Shown one piece after another: positions 27,536 to 36,669 of a stretch of DNA of 64,000 nt. Position 1 is the first letter of the stretch; the number at the start of each line of letters is the position of its first letter. Made by a program: the position numbers and the translations under genes. The notes below the pieces were generated by a model, which had not been told where the DNA came from, did not search any database, and saw nothing but the letters and a program-made list of their open reading frames with translations. Source of the stretch: UBA1479 sp963972065 (GTDB lineage: Bacteria > Pseudomonadota > Alphaproteobacteria > Rhodospirillales > Casp-alpha2); the NCBI GenBank assembly GCA_963972065.1, contig CAXAVJ010000007.1, forward strand, positions 8,006 to 72,005, written 5' to 3'.

Positions 27536-28279
27536 TCACCCCTCGTCGGGATACAGGTCCTCGAAGCCGCGGCGGACCTCGGCGGCGAAGGAGGTGTCGT
27601 GATCGCGCCAGTAGCGCGGGTCCTGCATCATGCGGCGCAACTGCGATTCCGAGCGGCCCGCCGGCGCGGGCGCCGCACCGGAAACTAGTTGCGGCTCACC
27701 GTCCTGCATCATCCGGTGCAGGGTCAGCACGCCGTCGTAGGAATTGCACAGCGCCTCGAACACGGGGGCCGGCAGGTTGGCCTGTCCCCAGGCGTCGATC
27801 TGCGCCGCCGCCGTCTGCCAGCGGTCGGCGCCGCCGAAATGGTCGGTCAGGCGGCGGCGCTGTTCGCCCTGCACCGTTTCGGCGGCCAGATCGTGGACCA
27901 GGGGGACAAGTTTTTCCGCCGCCAGGTCATAGACCAATTGCGCCTGGGCCTGGGTGAAGCCGGCGTCCATCAGCCGGGCGTTGATTTCCGGGTCGGCGGT
28001 CAACCCTTCCATGGCCGGCTCAATCCGATAGCCGGCCGGATCATCGGGAACCGTGTCGCCGCCGGCCGCACCCAGGCGCCGTTCCAGGGCGGCATAGGAG
28101 CGGGCCAGGTCCTCGACCCGCACCTGGCCCGCCTCCGCATCCCAGAATTTGGGCGGTAGATAATCGGGCGTGGCTGCTTCCATCGTTGATCCGGGGATCT
28201 CGGCGCTGCCGCCACCCGTGGGCGGGGGCGCTTCTTCCAGTGCGTCCGGCATCGCGTGCAGGGCTTGGGGATCGGTCAT
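27536..28279 (-). CDS. Phage scaffolding / capsid assembly protein
   Basis: A 247-residue acidic protein. It starts TDPQALHAMPDALEE, has a long helical middle (residues 50-190) and ends with SESQLRRMMQDPRYWRDHD and a short GFEDLYPDEG tail. This layout is typical of T7-type capsid assembly (scaffold) proteins, which direct procapsid formation and leave before packaging. ATG at 28279 overlaps the stop of the upstream gene (ATGA). In T7 the order is portal, scaffold, capsid; here the capsid is upstream of tail genes instead. Confidence 0.7.
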   Translation of the reverse strand: MTDPQALHAMPDALEEAPPPTGGGSAEIPGSTMEAATPDYLPPKFWDAEAGQVRVEDLARSYAALERRLGAAGGDTVPDDPAGYRIEPAMEGLTADPEINARLMDAGFTQAQAQLVYDLAAEKLVPLVHDLAAETVQGEQRRRLTDHFGGADRWQTAAAQIDAWGQANLPAPVFEALCNSYDGVLTLHRMMQDGEPQLVSGAAPAPAGRSESQLRRMMQDPRYWRDHDTSFAAEVRRGFEDLYPDEG

Positions 28280-28590
28280 GCATCGTCTCCTTTCGGGGCG
28301 GGGGAAGCGTCTGGACCGGCGCGGCCCAGGTCGATGAGATGGGACAGGTGGCGGACCAGATGGCGCTGGCCTTCGAGATGGCGAAGGGCTGCGTCGGCCG
28401 CGTCGGGGCCGAGGGCGCGATCCAGGGTCAGCGCCTTTAGATAGGCCATCAGCGCAATGCCGTCGGTACCGCGAAAACAGCGGGCTGCCAGCCGCGCGGC
28501 ATGGTCGCTGTCCGCTGTCGCAGCCCCGGCCGTAGCGGGCATGGCGACATCCTCGGGCCGCCAGGGCCATTCGATTTCAGGACCGGTCAT
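28276..28590 (-). CDS. Bbp19-like phage protein
   Basis: A 104-residue protein with a CFRGTDGIALMAYLKALTLD segment and a C-terminal helix (LRHLEGQRHLVRHLSHLIDL). This resembles the Bbp19-like phage domain found between portal and scaffold genes in short-tailed phages of proteobacteria; the function is not known. It overlaps both neighbours (TGATG with portal, ATGA with scaffold). Confidence 0.65.
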   Translation of the reverse strand: MTGPEIEWPWRPEDVAMPATAGAATADSDHAARLAARCFRGTDGIALMAYLKALTLDRALGPDAADAALRHLEGQRHLVRHLSHLIDLGRAGPDASPAPKGDDA

Positions 28591-30197
28591 CAGGCGGCTC
28601 CCGTCGGCGGGGTGGGCGGTAGGGCCGCCCCCAAGGCCGAGGCGAGTGCCGCGAGCCCGCCGCCCCCGTCACCGCTCTCCGTTGGCGGCGGGGTGCCGGC
28701 CGGCAGTGAGATCGTCGGTGCGGCTCCCTTGTTGATGTCTTTGAGTATTTTCGGCGGCACGCCGAAGGCGGTGGCGAGGGCCTGTGCCGCCTGCGGAACA
28801 TCGACGATGGCGAGGGCCTGCGGCCCCAAACGCGCCAGACCGTCGATGAATGCCAGGGTCGCCTGGACGTCCTGCTGGGCCTGATGGCGGGCGAGCGGAG
28901 ACTTGTATTCCAGGTCGATGATCTGGCCATCGATGCGCAGTGCCGGCACTTCTCCCCGGCGGACCAGGATCGACAACCCCCGTGTGACGAGCGGCGTCAG
29001 CAACTCCGACTGCAGCCGCCCATAGGTCGCACCCAGTAGGCGCGAAATCTCGGCGACTCGCTCCAGGACTTCCGTCGCGGTCATGCGTGGCCCTTCGATC
29101 TGGCCCAGGCGGTCGGCGAGGAGGGCGCGGCGGATGCTCGTCCGTAAATCCTGCAGAACGACCTGGGATAGGTCGAACCGGCCGGGTGCCTCCAAGGGTT
29201 TCAGGCCGGCCGAGCCCACGGCCTTGGGGATGATGGTGCCCGGAGTCAGGCGGATGTTGGCGGGGTTCAGCACGCCGTCGTCATCCGCCTGCCAGATGCC
29301 GGTGACGGCAATCGACGCGTTTTTCAGGACCAGTTCGACCACCTTGTTGGCGGTCTTGATGTCGGGCAGGGTTTTCATCACCGGCGAGCGGCCGTAAATT
29401 TCGCCGGGTGCCTTGAGCCAACGGAAATTGATAAAGGGCGAGCGTTCGAACCGCCCGGTCTTGAGCACCGTCACTGACTGATCGCCGGTCGTGCCATCAC
29501 CGGGATCGATCAGCGCCATGTAATCGAAACCGCCTTTGGCGGGGATCAGAGCTTCGAGGATATCTGCCGAGGGCTCTTCTCCATCGCCCGGCCTGCGGGC
29601 CTTCATGGCATCAGATAGCTTTGCCTTGGGGAACCTTTCGATGATCTGCGCGCGGTTCAGGCGGCTGGTTCGGAATGTGGTGTCCAGGCGGCCGGAAATG
29701 TCTTCTTCGAATGCGACCTGGCTCAGCGGCACGGCGGTGAAGCGGAACGCCGCGGGATCGCCCGGCGGGGCGGCTTCGAACATCAGGCTCGCCGTGCCCA
29801 CCGTGACCAAATCCAGATAGCATTGGTGCATCTCGACCGCGAAATTGGAACGGTCGAAATGGGATTGCAGGGTCTGCGCCGCCGATTCCAATTCCTGGGA
29901 CAGGTCGGCGCGCCGTGCATCGTCGACCTTCGTGCCCGGCATCAGGCCGAACCACCGCGCCCAAGGCGGTGTAAGTTGCGCCAGCAGGCTGGCGGCCAGT
30001 TGATCGACGGCGTCAGGCGCGGTGCCGTCGAACAGGCGGTCGGTCTTGCGGCTGGCCCCTTGGCTGCGGCCCAGGGCTGTTTCCCGCTGCGGCAGGGCGA
30101 AATCGAAACATTCCTGCCACAAGGGCTCCCAGGTTGCGCGCCGATCGCGGGCCCGCCGATACCGCGCCATCACAGCTTCGGTCGTGAGTTCCGTCAT
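28590..30197 (-). CDS. Podovirus portal (head-tail connecting) protein
   Basis: A 535-residue T7 gp8-like portal. Typical segments are WEPLWQECFDFALPQRE near the N-terminus, DRLFDGTAPDAVDQLAASLL, GEIYGRSPVMKTLPDIKTAN and the helical RMTATEVLERVAEISRLLG region. Twelve copies form the DNA channel at the capsid vertex and hold the tail. The Gly/Pro/Ala-rich C-terminal tail (from about residue 495) is low complexity. It lies between a small proline-rich gene and the Bbp19-like gene. Confidence 0.93.
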   Translation of the reverse strand: MTELTTEAVMARYRRARDRRATWEPLWQECFDFALPQRETALGRSQGASRKTDRLFDGTAPDAVDQLAASLLAQLTPPWARWFGLMPGTKVDDARRADLSQELESAAQTLQSHFDRSNFAVEMHQCYLDLVTVGTASLMFEAAPPGDPAAFRFTAVPLSQVAFEEDISGRLDTTFRTSRLNRAQIIERFPKAKLSDAMKARRPGDGEEPSADILEALIPAKGGFDYMALIDPGDGTTGDQSVTVLKTGRFERSPFINFRWLKAPGEIYGRSPVMKTLPDIKTANKVVELVLKNASIAVTGIWQADDDGVLNPANIRLTPGTIIPKAVGSAGLKPLEAPGRFDLSQVVLQDLRTSIRRALLADRLGQIEGPRMTATEVLERVAEISRLLGATYGRLQSELLTPLVTRGLSILVRRGEVPALRIDGQIIDLEYKSPLARHQAQQDVQATLAFIDGLARLGPQALAIVDVPQAAQALATAFGVPPKILKDINKGAAPTISLPAGTPPPTESGDGGGGLAALASALGAALPPTPPTGAA

Positions 30198-30199
30198 GG

Positions 30200-30424
30200 T
30201 TATTCTCCCAATTTGGTTTTGTCGCCGACTTGGTCGGCCCCGGCACCGTTCGGCCGCACGTCCAACAGGCCGCGGCGCGACGTTGTGATCAGGCCCGCGC
30301 GGCCGCGACGTTGGCGATCCAGGCGTTCCAGGCGGCGTTCGCGCTCACCTTCTTCCGGATCAGGTGGGGGCGGTGGCGGTGGCGGGGCGGGTGGCAGTTT
30401 GGGTGAACTGAATATTCCTCCCAT
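30200..30424 (-). CDS. Small proline-rich phage protein
   Basis: A 74-residue protein: GGIFSSPK, then a run of eight prolines interrupted by alanine, a charged helix (ERERRLERLDRQRRGRAG) and the GRAGLITTSRRGLLDV tail. Small proteins of this build often precede portal genes in alphaproteobacterial podoviruses. Function unknown. The stop is two bases before the portal ATG. Confidence 0.7.
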   Translation of the reverse strand: MGGIFSSPKLPPAPPPPPPPPDPEEGERERRLERLDRQRRGRAGLITTSRRGLLDVRPNGAGADQVGDKTKLGE

Positions 30425-30477
30425 GGTGGGGGCTCCTTTCCATGCATTTCGTTGGAATGGCCGCGCGGTGCGACGAG

Positions 30478-30789
30478 TCAGATGCTGTCCGGGTCGGCAG
30501 TGGCGACGGTATCCTCCGCCGCCTGGATCAGGCGGGCGAGATCATCCGTCTCGCCACCGCCCGGGCCGGCCCCTTCGGCCCAGGCGAGTAGCTTCGCCCC
30601 GGCATCGAGATGCGCCAGTGCCGCCTTGCAGGCGGCCTGATGGCCGGCGAACCCTTTGGCGTCATCGGGGGCGGGTTGTGCGGCGAAGGCGGCGTAGTCA
30701 GCCATTGCCTTGCGCAACAGTTTAGGCAGTCGGCCCCTGACGGCCCGCCGGATGGCATCAAGAGACTTTCGGCTTGTCTGATTTGTCAT
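30478..30789 (-). CDS. Hypothetical phage protein
   Basis: A 103-residue helical protein starting TNQTSRKSLDAIRRAVRGRL, which overlaps the end of the internal virion-like gene by 32 bases in another frame. The start at 30789 is chosen for continuity of composition; no strong ribosome binding site is seen. No family recognised. Its place between internal virion and portal genes suggests a minor head or core role. Confidence 0.55.
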   Translation of the reverse strand: MTNQTSRKSLDAIRRAVRGRLPKLLRKAMADYAAFAAQPAPDDAKGFAGHQAACKAALAHLDAGAKLLAWAEGAGPGGGETDDLARLIQAAEDTVATADPDSI

Positions 30790-31225
30790 CGAACAGCGAG
30801 GGCATCTGTTTGATTCCGCCGGCCACGATGCCACGGAAACCGTTGAACAAGGTTTCGCGCGGCGCGCTGAGCAGGCTTGAGCGCTGGGCGGCGGCGGCCG
30901 AGTTGATGCCGTCGATGCGTAGCTTGTTAATATTGCCGGTGTCGGCGATGGCCTCGTCGACCTGACGGGCCAGGCCGGACAGAAGGCTCGAGGCCGATCC
31001 GCTGCTGGCATTGATTCCGCCGCCGGCGAAGCGCGCGCGTTGCGCGGCTTGGGCCTGACGCAATTGTTCGCGCCGTCTTTTGGTTTCAATTTCTTGTTGT
31101 TGGGTGATCTGTGCCACTTGCTGCCGGCGCTGGGTTTCGACCTGCGCCGCCTGCTGTTTCGCGGCCGCCTGCTTTTGGATTGCGGCCAGGCCCGTGCTGA
31201 CGGCAAGGGCTGCTAGCTCTGCCAT
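30758..31225 (-). CDS. Phage internal virion-like coiled-coil protein
   Basis: A 155-residue protein dominated by an Ala/Gln-rich coiled coil (residues 18-75; KQQAAQVETQRRQQVAQITQ is typical), followed by a glycine-serine patch (FAGGGINASSGSASSLLSG) and a second helix. Proteins with this layout occur next to tail tubular B genes in T7-like phages and are probably ejected core components. GGAGACC precedes the ATG. Confidence 0.65.
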   Translation of the reverse strand: MAELAALAVSTGLAAIQKQAAAKQQAAQVETQRRQQVAQITQQQEIETKRRREQLRQAQAAQRARFAGGGINASSGSASSLLSGLARQVDEAIADTGNINKLRIDGINSAAAAQRSSLLSAPRETLFNGFRGIVAGGIKQMPSLFDDKSDKPKVS

Positions 31226-31254
31226 AAAAGGTCTCCTGATGATTGGGGGTTCAC

Positions 31255-33156
31255 TCAGCCGTTGACATTCACTTCTTCGGTCACGGACAGCAGGGTGAAG
31301 GGCAGTGGCGTGTCCTGCTCGATACGCCACAAGGATTGCGTGCCGTCCCGCCGCCAGCCGAAGGCACGCACCGTCCGGTCGCCGGAAAAGGCGACAGGCG
31401 GTGCGTCCAGAAGGTCGTTGCCGAATTCGCGGAAGGGCACATCGACAAATCCGCGCCCGGTGTCCAGGCGCAGGGCCGACGTGTCCTTCAGGCGGTAGGT
31501 GGCGGCAATCATGCGCAGACGCCCGCCCTGATTGGATCCCTGCAGGCCGTTGACCGCCGGCGGTAGCGGCTCAATGACATGGGTGTAGCCGAGCCCCGCC
31601 GCCACCTCCGACGCCGCGACAGTCAGGGTGATTCGCCCGTCGATGACCGTCATGTCACTTTGGACGGAACCGTCGGCGACGACCTTCACCATGCGGCCTT
31701 CCAGATGCTCCAGGCCGTTCCATTCGGCCTTGGGCATGGTGTCCGAGATGTGCAGGCCGCAATCGACCTGCAAACCGTCGTCGAAGGTTTCGATGAAATG
31801 CCCGCCTGCTCGCTCCACCAGAATATAGACCGTGTCGCCCACGGCGCAGACGGAGCGAAAGGCACCCTGAGTATCGGACAGGGTCCAGCCGGTGATCTCC
31901 TCTGCTCGGTAAAGGGTCAGCGTGCCGATGGTGCCGTCGGCCATGACCAGATGCAGGTTGCGGCGCCGCGCGTCAAAATCCTGGTCGACGGGATCGCGGA
32001 TCAGATGTTCGGCGACGGTCGCCAAGTCACGCGACTGATAGGCCTGCTCGACATCCGTGAACAGGAATTCGCGCAATTCACGCCCGGTGTGTGGCACGAA
32101 GAGGGTGGCGCCATCGACGTTGCGCGGCGGCACGAAGCGGGCTGCGGGCGAACCGATGCGAGTCTGGCGGCGGATTTGCACAGACGCCGGCGTTAGCGGA
32201 TCGCCCGTGACCATCCATTCCGCGCCCGAAGTAAAGACCTGCAGGTGGCGGCCCGAGAACACGGCGGCGCAGGCATTGACCTGATCGGACAACAGGGCGA
32301 ACTCGATGGCCTCGTCATCCAGGCCCTCGCCCAGATCGAAATTGAACAGGTCCGCCGACTTGGACATCCAAATCTGGTTGGGCAGGTCACGCGACCCGCC
32401 GATCACCGTGCGATCCTGGTGGAAAGTTACGGTCGCCGGATATCCCCGGACGGGGGAAAACGATTGTTCCTCCCAGTCCTTGGTGGCGTTCGCATTGGCC
32501 AGGGTTTCCTTGACCGTTGCCGTTGCCGAGGTCGCGGAGGAGACGGCGGTGATTTCGATTTCCTTGTTGGCGATGCGGAACCGCGTACCGACATGGCCGG
32601 CGTCGAACACGGGGGCCGAGGCGGTGACCGTGATGGTGCCACTGGTTCCCGTAGGGTTCAGGGTAACATCCGCCGCCGAGAACTTGTGGTGTGGTTGATG
32701 GATTCGGCTGTTCGTTTCGGCAAAAACCCAATCCGCAATCTGCCAGTCTGCATGCGATGTGCGGGTGATCTTCTTGGGTGCCGTGTCTGGATGGACGACC
32801 AACAAAGTATCCGCGCTCTGCACCCAGGCCAGCTTGGCGATCTGCGCTTCGATCCAGGGTGCGGCGATGGTCGCGGTCTTGACACCGTCCGTATAGACGT
32901 CGATCTGAAGATGGGAAAAGCACAGCAGGTATGTCTGCTCTGTGTTGAACTCGAAGGCGATCAAGCGCCCGGGGCCCGGCGCCATGTCGACAAAGCGCGT
33001 ACCAGCGCGGCGGGTGACGCCGCCGGTCGGCTGGATCACCACGTTGCGTAGTTTCGCGGCCCCATTGGCGTAGGACCGTAGATCGCTACGCCCGAGCAGG
33101 CGGGCCGAAACTTCACCGGCGGTGAAGTTGGATTTATGTGTGGTCAGGCGGGGCAT
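31255..33156 (-). CDS. Tail tubular protein B-like (nozzle) protein
   Basis: A 633-residue protein starting PRLTTHKSNFTAGEVSARLL, the usual opening of podovirus nozzle proteins (T7 gp12 type), with GGVTRRAGTRFV, SPVRGYPATVTFHQDRTVIG and ELREFLF segments. It forms the lower part of the short tail through which DNA passes. Its start overlaps the stop of tail tubular A (TGATG). Confidence 0.88.
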   Translation of the reverse strand: MPRLTTHKSNFTAGEVSARLLGRSDLRSYANGAAKLRNVVIQPTGGVTRRAGTRFVDMAPGPGRLIAFEFNTEQTYLLCFSHLQIDVYTDGVKTATIAAPWIEAQIAKLAWVQSADTLLVVHPDTAPKKITRTSHADWQIADWVFAETNSRIHQPHHKFSAADVTLNPTGTSGTITVTASAPVFDAGHVGTRFRIANKEIEITAVSSATSATATVKETLANANATKDWEEQSFSPVRGYPATVTFHQDRTVIGGSRDLPNQIWMSKSADLFNFDLGEGLDDEAIEFALLSDQVNACAAVFSGRHLQVFTSGAEWMVTGDPLTPASVQIRRQTRIGSPAARFVPPRNVDGATLFVPHTGRELREFLFTDVEQAYQSRDLATVAEHLIRDPVDQDFDARRRNLHLVMADGTIGTLTLYRAEEITGWTLSDTQGAFRSVCAVGDTVYILVERAGGHFIETFDDGLQVDCGLHISDTMPKAEWNGLEHLEGRMVKVVADGSVQSDMTVIDGRITLTVAASEVAAGLGYTHVIEPLPPAVNGLQGSNQGGRLRMIAATYRLKDTSALRLDTGRGFVDVPFREFGNDLLDAPPVAFSGDRTVRAFGWRRDGTQSLWRIEQDTPLPFTLLSVTEEVNVNG

Positions 33157-33725
33157 CAGGCGCGTACCTCCACCAGCGAAAAATCGTCGATCCGTCCCGG
33201 TGTTTCCTGTTGGGCGTCGATGGTCTTGGCGCGCTGGAATTCCTGATCGGCGAGGCGGTGCAAGGCCTCGGCCCGTGACGTGCTTTCCGTCAACGGGATG
33301 CAGAACTCGGCGGCCAGGCGGGTGATCAGGGCCTGATCGAAGAACGGTGGAAAATCAATCTCGGCCGGGCGGAAGATATAGGTCATGACCACGTCGTCAG
33401 TGTTGGCGTGCAGGCGCCGTTCGGCAATCCGATATTCCAGGCCGTGTCCGCGGGCGTTGCCGCCGGCCGACAGGGCGCGCAAGAAATTGGCCGGCAGCTG
33501 GAACGCCTTTGCGTAATCGGCGACCGGCTCCGCCGCCAGGACGGGCAGACGCTGCTGCGCCGTCGCGAAGCTCCAGGGATGGGCGGACAAGAGGGCGTCG
33601 CGTATGGAGGGATACAGGTTGGCCGCAATCTCGGCCTCGGCCGTGCCTTCGTCGAACGAGGTGATGGTGGTGCCGCCCAGTTTCAATAAGGCGCGGGAGC
33701 AAAGGGCGATCTGACTTAGGGCCAT
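33156..33725 (-). CDS. Tail tubular protein A-like (adaptor) protein
   Basis: A 189-residue T7 gp11-like protein that joins portal to nozzle. Family signs are SQIALCSRALLKLGG at the start, LYPSIRDALLSAHPWSFATA and a helical C-terminal half with RLADQEFQRAKTIDAQQ. A strong inverted repeat separates it from the capsid genes. Confidence 0.88.
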   Translation of the reverse strand: MALSQIALCSRALLKLGGTTITSFDEGTAEAEIAANLYPSIRDALLSAHPWSFATAQQRLPVLAAEPVADYAKAFQLPANFLRALSAGGNARGHGLEYRIAERRLHANTDDVVMTYIFRPAEIDFPPFFDQALITRLAAEFCIPLTESTSRAEALHRLADQEFQRAKTIDAQQETPGRIDDFSLVEVRA

Positions 33726-33766
33726 GGCGAGGTCTCCGGTGAGGGGTCGGGGAAAGGAACAAGCGC

Positions 33767-33802
33767 AAAGGGGCGCCCCGGCTGATGCCGGGGCGCCCCC
33801 AA
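33767..33802 (-). terminator. Terminator-like hairpin between capsid and tail genes
   Basis: A perfect 13-base stem, GGGGCGCCCCGGC (33770-33782) with GCCGGGGCGCCCC (33787-33799), four-base loop. On the transcribed strand only TTT follows, so it is probably a partial terminator giving more capsid than tail mRNA, or an mRNA-stabilising structure. Confidence 0.7.
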
Positions 33803-33824
33803 GGCGTGACGAGATGGCGGCGGA

Positions 33825-34094
33825 CTAGTCCGTGTCCGTGCCGCCGACCGCGGTCAGGTCGTCGACGTCGACGATGCCGCCCGTGTTGGCGCTGACCAGG
33901 AACAGGCCGGCGCCGGGCGTGCCGTCGGTATCGACATTGGCCACCAGGATGTCACCGGTCCGCAGCATGTGAGCCGCGTCGTTGAAGTAACCGGCGCTGT
34001 CCACGACGGCGGCGACGTCAACCGTGGTGTAGTGCCACAGGGTGAATCCGTTGGCGTAGCTGAGAACGCTCAGGTCTTTCGAAACGAATGCCAT
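33825..34094 (-). CDS. Small capsid-associated protein
   Basis: An 89-residue protein (AFVSKDLSVLSYANGFTLWH) with beta-rich middle, next to the major capsid gene (nine bases downstream). Proteins of this size and start occur behind capsid genes in podoviruses and are probably head decoration or fibre proteins. Asp/Thr-rich C-terminus. Confidence 0.65.
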   Translation of the reverse strand: MAFVSKDLSVLSYANGFTLWHYTTVDVAAVVDSAGYFNDAAHMLRTGDILVANVDTDGTPGAGLFLVSANTGGIVDVDDLTAVGGTDTD

Positions 34095-34103
34095 GGTCGC
34101 CTC

Positions 34104-34922
34104 CTAGCTTTCCAGGCAGCGCAGGGACACCACGCCCGACGGATCGATCAGGCAGGCCCCCTGGCTCATCATGTTGTTGACGAAGTTGGATGCGCGGTCG
34201 CCGTGCCAGGTGATATCGGTCTTGACATCCTTACCCACGGCGTGGCCGACGGCGCTTTTGTGGTACCAGTAGCAGAACCGCACACCGGTGGTTTTGGTCA
34301 GGCCCGAATGGGGAATCCACAAGGTGCCCAGCCAGCGCTTGGCCTGGATGCCGCGCCATGGCAGGTCGTCGGAGCCGACGAAGTCCATGTCCGAGAACTC
34401 GGGAATTTTCAGAAGGTCCGTCCACTGCTTCCAGCCGATGACAGCGAAGCGGTCGCCGTCGTCGGGAACGTCGGCGTCGCCCAACATTTCGAAGGCGGTC
34501 AGCACCTTCGTCTTGGTCAGGCCGTCGGACCCGTCGCCGGAATAGTTGGTGGACGTGTCCAACTGTCCGACGATCAGTTCGTCCGTCTTGCGGCCCAACG
34601 CATTGGCACCGGCTCGGGCGATGATCTGGCGTTCGTTGATGTTGGTCTTGATCTCGTCAAGCTCGTCCACCCAGTCGCCGGCGTAATAGTCCTGCAACTG
34701 ACATTCGACGGGCGTGTGATCCAGGTTCATGACCGGAACCATGCCGTGGCGGGCCTTGGTCGAGGCCGTGCCTTTTCCGACCTTCTGGAAAGTGGTGGAC
34801 GATCCTTGGATATCGTTCTTGGAACGCACCGTGTTGCGCAGCTTGGAGCCGACGCGCTGGTATTCCAAGTGCACGTCCGTCTGGAAGTGCTTGATGAAGG
34901 ATTGTGCGATATGTGTCGACAT
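34104..34922 (-). CDS. Phage major capsid protein
   Basis: A 272-residue protein starting STHIAQSFIKHFQTDVHLEY, with GSKLRNTVRSKNDIQGSSTT, a RIVA-like NINERQIIARAGANALGRK helix and a C-terminal GACLIDPSGVVSLRCLES. It matches a capsid family of short-tailed phages of alphaproteobacteria. The ATG at 34922 has GGAGA upstream. The 214 bases before it hold no convincing gene and probably carry the capsid promoter. Confidence 0.82.
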   Translation of the reverse strand: MSTHIAQSFIKHFQTDVHLEYQRVGSKLRNTVRSKNDIQGSSTTFQKVGKGTASTKARHGMVPVMNLDHTPVECQLQDYYAGDWVDELDEIKTNINERQIIARAGANALGRKTDELIVGQLDTSTNYSGDGSDGLTKTKVLTAFEMLGDADVPDDGDRFAVIGWKQWTDLLKIPEFSDMDFVGSDDLPWRGIQAKRWLGTLWIPHSGLTKTTGVRFCYWYHKSAVGHAVGKDVKTDITWHGDRASNFVNNMMSQGACLIDPSGVVSLRCLES

Positions 34923-35136
34923 GCGTGTTCTCCGGAAATCCGGACTCCTTTGTCGTGTCGCGTTGAAGGGAAGGACGCCGGTCCTGGCGGTTGTGGCGGG
35001 CATGTGAATGGGCTCGCCGCCGCGGGGGCGTCGGGATAAATCCGGGCCATCGGCGCTTCAATGTGGGAAGCGGCCCCCTGGGTTGTCCGGGATGGGGAGG
35101 TGGGGAGTGGTCGGTGAGCGGCGGAGCCGCGCACCC

Positions 35137-35502
35137 TTATTTAAGATATTTGGCGCAATCTTTGCGGAGGATGTCCAACAGGACGGCGACGACGGGCGTG
35201 TCCGGCTGGGCCTGCTTCACGAAATGCATCATCGGCGCACTAAAGATCATGCCGCCGTGAACGTTCACACCCTCAAGGCATTTCGATACGCTCGCTCCGA
35301 TGGCGTCGGCCGGACGAATGTAGGCGACCGCATCTGCAAGGCCGATCAAATACTGGACTTGATCGTAAGGAGACCGTTCTTCTAGGAAGCTTTTCCGGTC
35401 AACAATTTGGTGCGGCCTGAACGTGTCGTTGGCATGTGTGAAACCCACGGTCGACCCTGCGCCGATAAGTATGCCGACGATGATCCAAGCGATAACCTTC
35501 AT
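35137..35502 (-). CDS. Secreted Rap1a/Tai-like small protein
   Basis: A 121-residue protein with an N-terminal signal or anchor (residues 1-22, KVIAWIIVGILIGAGSTVGF). The mature part resembles Rap1a/Tai immunity proteins: QVQYLIGLADAVAYI, a cysteine in SKCLEGV, a V..VLLDILRKDCAKYLK end with a second cysteine. Rap1a-type proteins protect the periplasm from peptidoglycan-cleaving effectors. The match is by eye and weak. A strong AAGGAGG precedes the ATG. It follows the coiled-coil gene at 35615-36460. Confidence 0.5.
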   Translation of the reverse strand: MKVIAWIIVGILIGAGSTVGFTHANDTFRPHQIVDRKSFLEERSPYDQVQYLIGLADAVAYIRPADAIGASVSKCLEGVNVHGGMIFSAPMMHFVKQAQPDTPVVAVLLDILRKDCAKYLK

Positions 35503-35614
35503 GCGCGCCTCCTTGTCGCCCGTGTCGCATGACAGCATGAGCGCTTAATGGAAAAAGTATAAACGCCTGTCATTCTACTGAGAAGCGAGTGTGTCTCAGA
35601 TATCCATCCCACAG

Positions 35615-36460
35615 TCATTTGGGCATGTGTGATAAAATCGCGTTTATTTCAGCATCCCAATCGGCGATTTCCCGGCGTAGCGATTGAAGTTCTTTTTGCT
35701 TCTCATCTGCGGCGCTCATCGCGGCTTCGTAGGTTTCGTACGCTGCGCCAAGGCCGGGTGACGCCGGGCGCCCCCTTTTTGTAACAAGTGTGGCGCCTAG
35801 CTGGATGGCGGCTTTTGCCGCTTCCTTGCCCACGCGGCTCCAGGCGTTGTTGGCTGTGTTCCTGGCGGCGTTGAACTCTGCTTCCTTCCGGGCCGCGCGT
35901 TCGACGGCGGCACGCCGGTTGCGGCTGGCGGCGTCAAGTTCGGCCTGCAAGCGGTCGAAATCCGGGAGCGCGGGTTGCGCCGTCACATCGGAACGCGTCT
36001 CACTCTTCATGGGGCCGCCAACTACGGGACCGTCAGGCTGATGCGCACCGGGTGTATCCTGCCTGGCTGGTGCGGGGGCAATATTCCTTGAAGCTCTGTT
36101 TCCCAGCAGATCAAGGCTATTCGCGGCAATGGCCTCAAATTCCTGATCTGCGGTTGTCTCGAACCAGTTTGTCGCCAGATTGATGAGAAGATCGCGTTCC
36201 TTATCCTCAAGGACTGCGCCATGGCGGCGCAATCGTTCAGAGAATGCCTTCTGGTCGGCAATTCCGCGCGTTTTCAGCGCGTTTTCCAGAAGGTCGGCTT
36301 TTTGCTTGTCGATCTTGACGCCCTGGATATCGGCGTTGCCGGATCGGTCGCGCTGAAACCTGCCCGGGCCGGATGCCGCGACATGCCGGAACTCACTGGC
36401 GACGAGGACGGGATTGAGCCGCCAGGCTGGTGTTCCGAGGAAGGTCGGGCGCATGAGCAT
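35615..36460 (-). CDS. Unknown coiled-coil protein in the phage locus
   Basis: A 281-residue protein without a recognised family. Residues 45-110 are helical and charged, 115-160 a Pro/Gly-rich linker (NIAPAPARQDTPGAHQPDGP), 165-225 a long coiled coil (ELDAASRNRRAAVERAARKE) followed by a small hydrophobic patch (AAIQLGATLV) and another coil. Linker plus coil plus short hydrophobic patch recalls modular effector proteins. It precedes the Rap1a-like gene by 112 bases and may form a pair with it (inference). It does not carry the N-terminal domain shared by copies A, B and C. Confidence 0.5.
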   Translation of the reverse strand: MLMRPTFLGTPAWRLNPVLVASEFRHVAASGPGRFQRDRSGNADIQGVKIDKQKADLLENALKTRGIADQKAFSERLRRHGAVLEDKERDLLINLATNWFETTADQEFEAIAANSLDLLGNRASRNIAPAPARQDTPGAHQPDGPVVGGPMKSETRSDVTAQPALPDFDRLQAELDAASRNRRAAVERAARKEAEFNAARNTANNAWSRVGKEAAKAAIQLGATLVTKRGRPASPGLGAAYETYEAAMSAADEKQKELQSLRREIADWDAEINAILSHMPK

Positions 36461-36669
36461 TGTCCTTTGTTCGCAGGTTTTCGGGCTAAACGGGCAAATG
36501 TCTTGCTGTTTCGGATGAAACTGGCCGAAGGCCGGTTACGCGGGCATTCACAAGTCCTTGGCGCGGTTTAGAAAAATCTTCTATTGTTGGGGCTGGGAAG
36601 CGATAAGAAACCAAGAGTGCTCAAGAGGAAGGCCACTTGAACCAAGTCCAACGACAGGGGTTGTCATAA

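Noticed and set aside
34923..35136. Open frames upstream of the capsid gene
   Set aside because: Proline/arginine-rich shadow frames without ribosome binding sites; the region is treated as untranslated leader.
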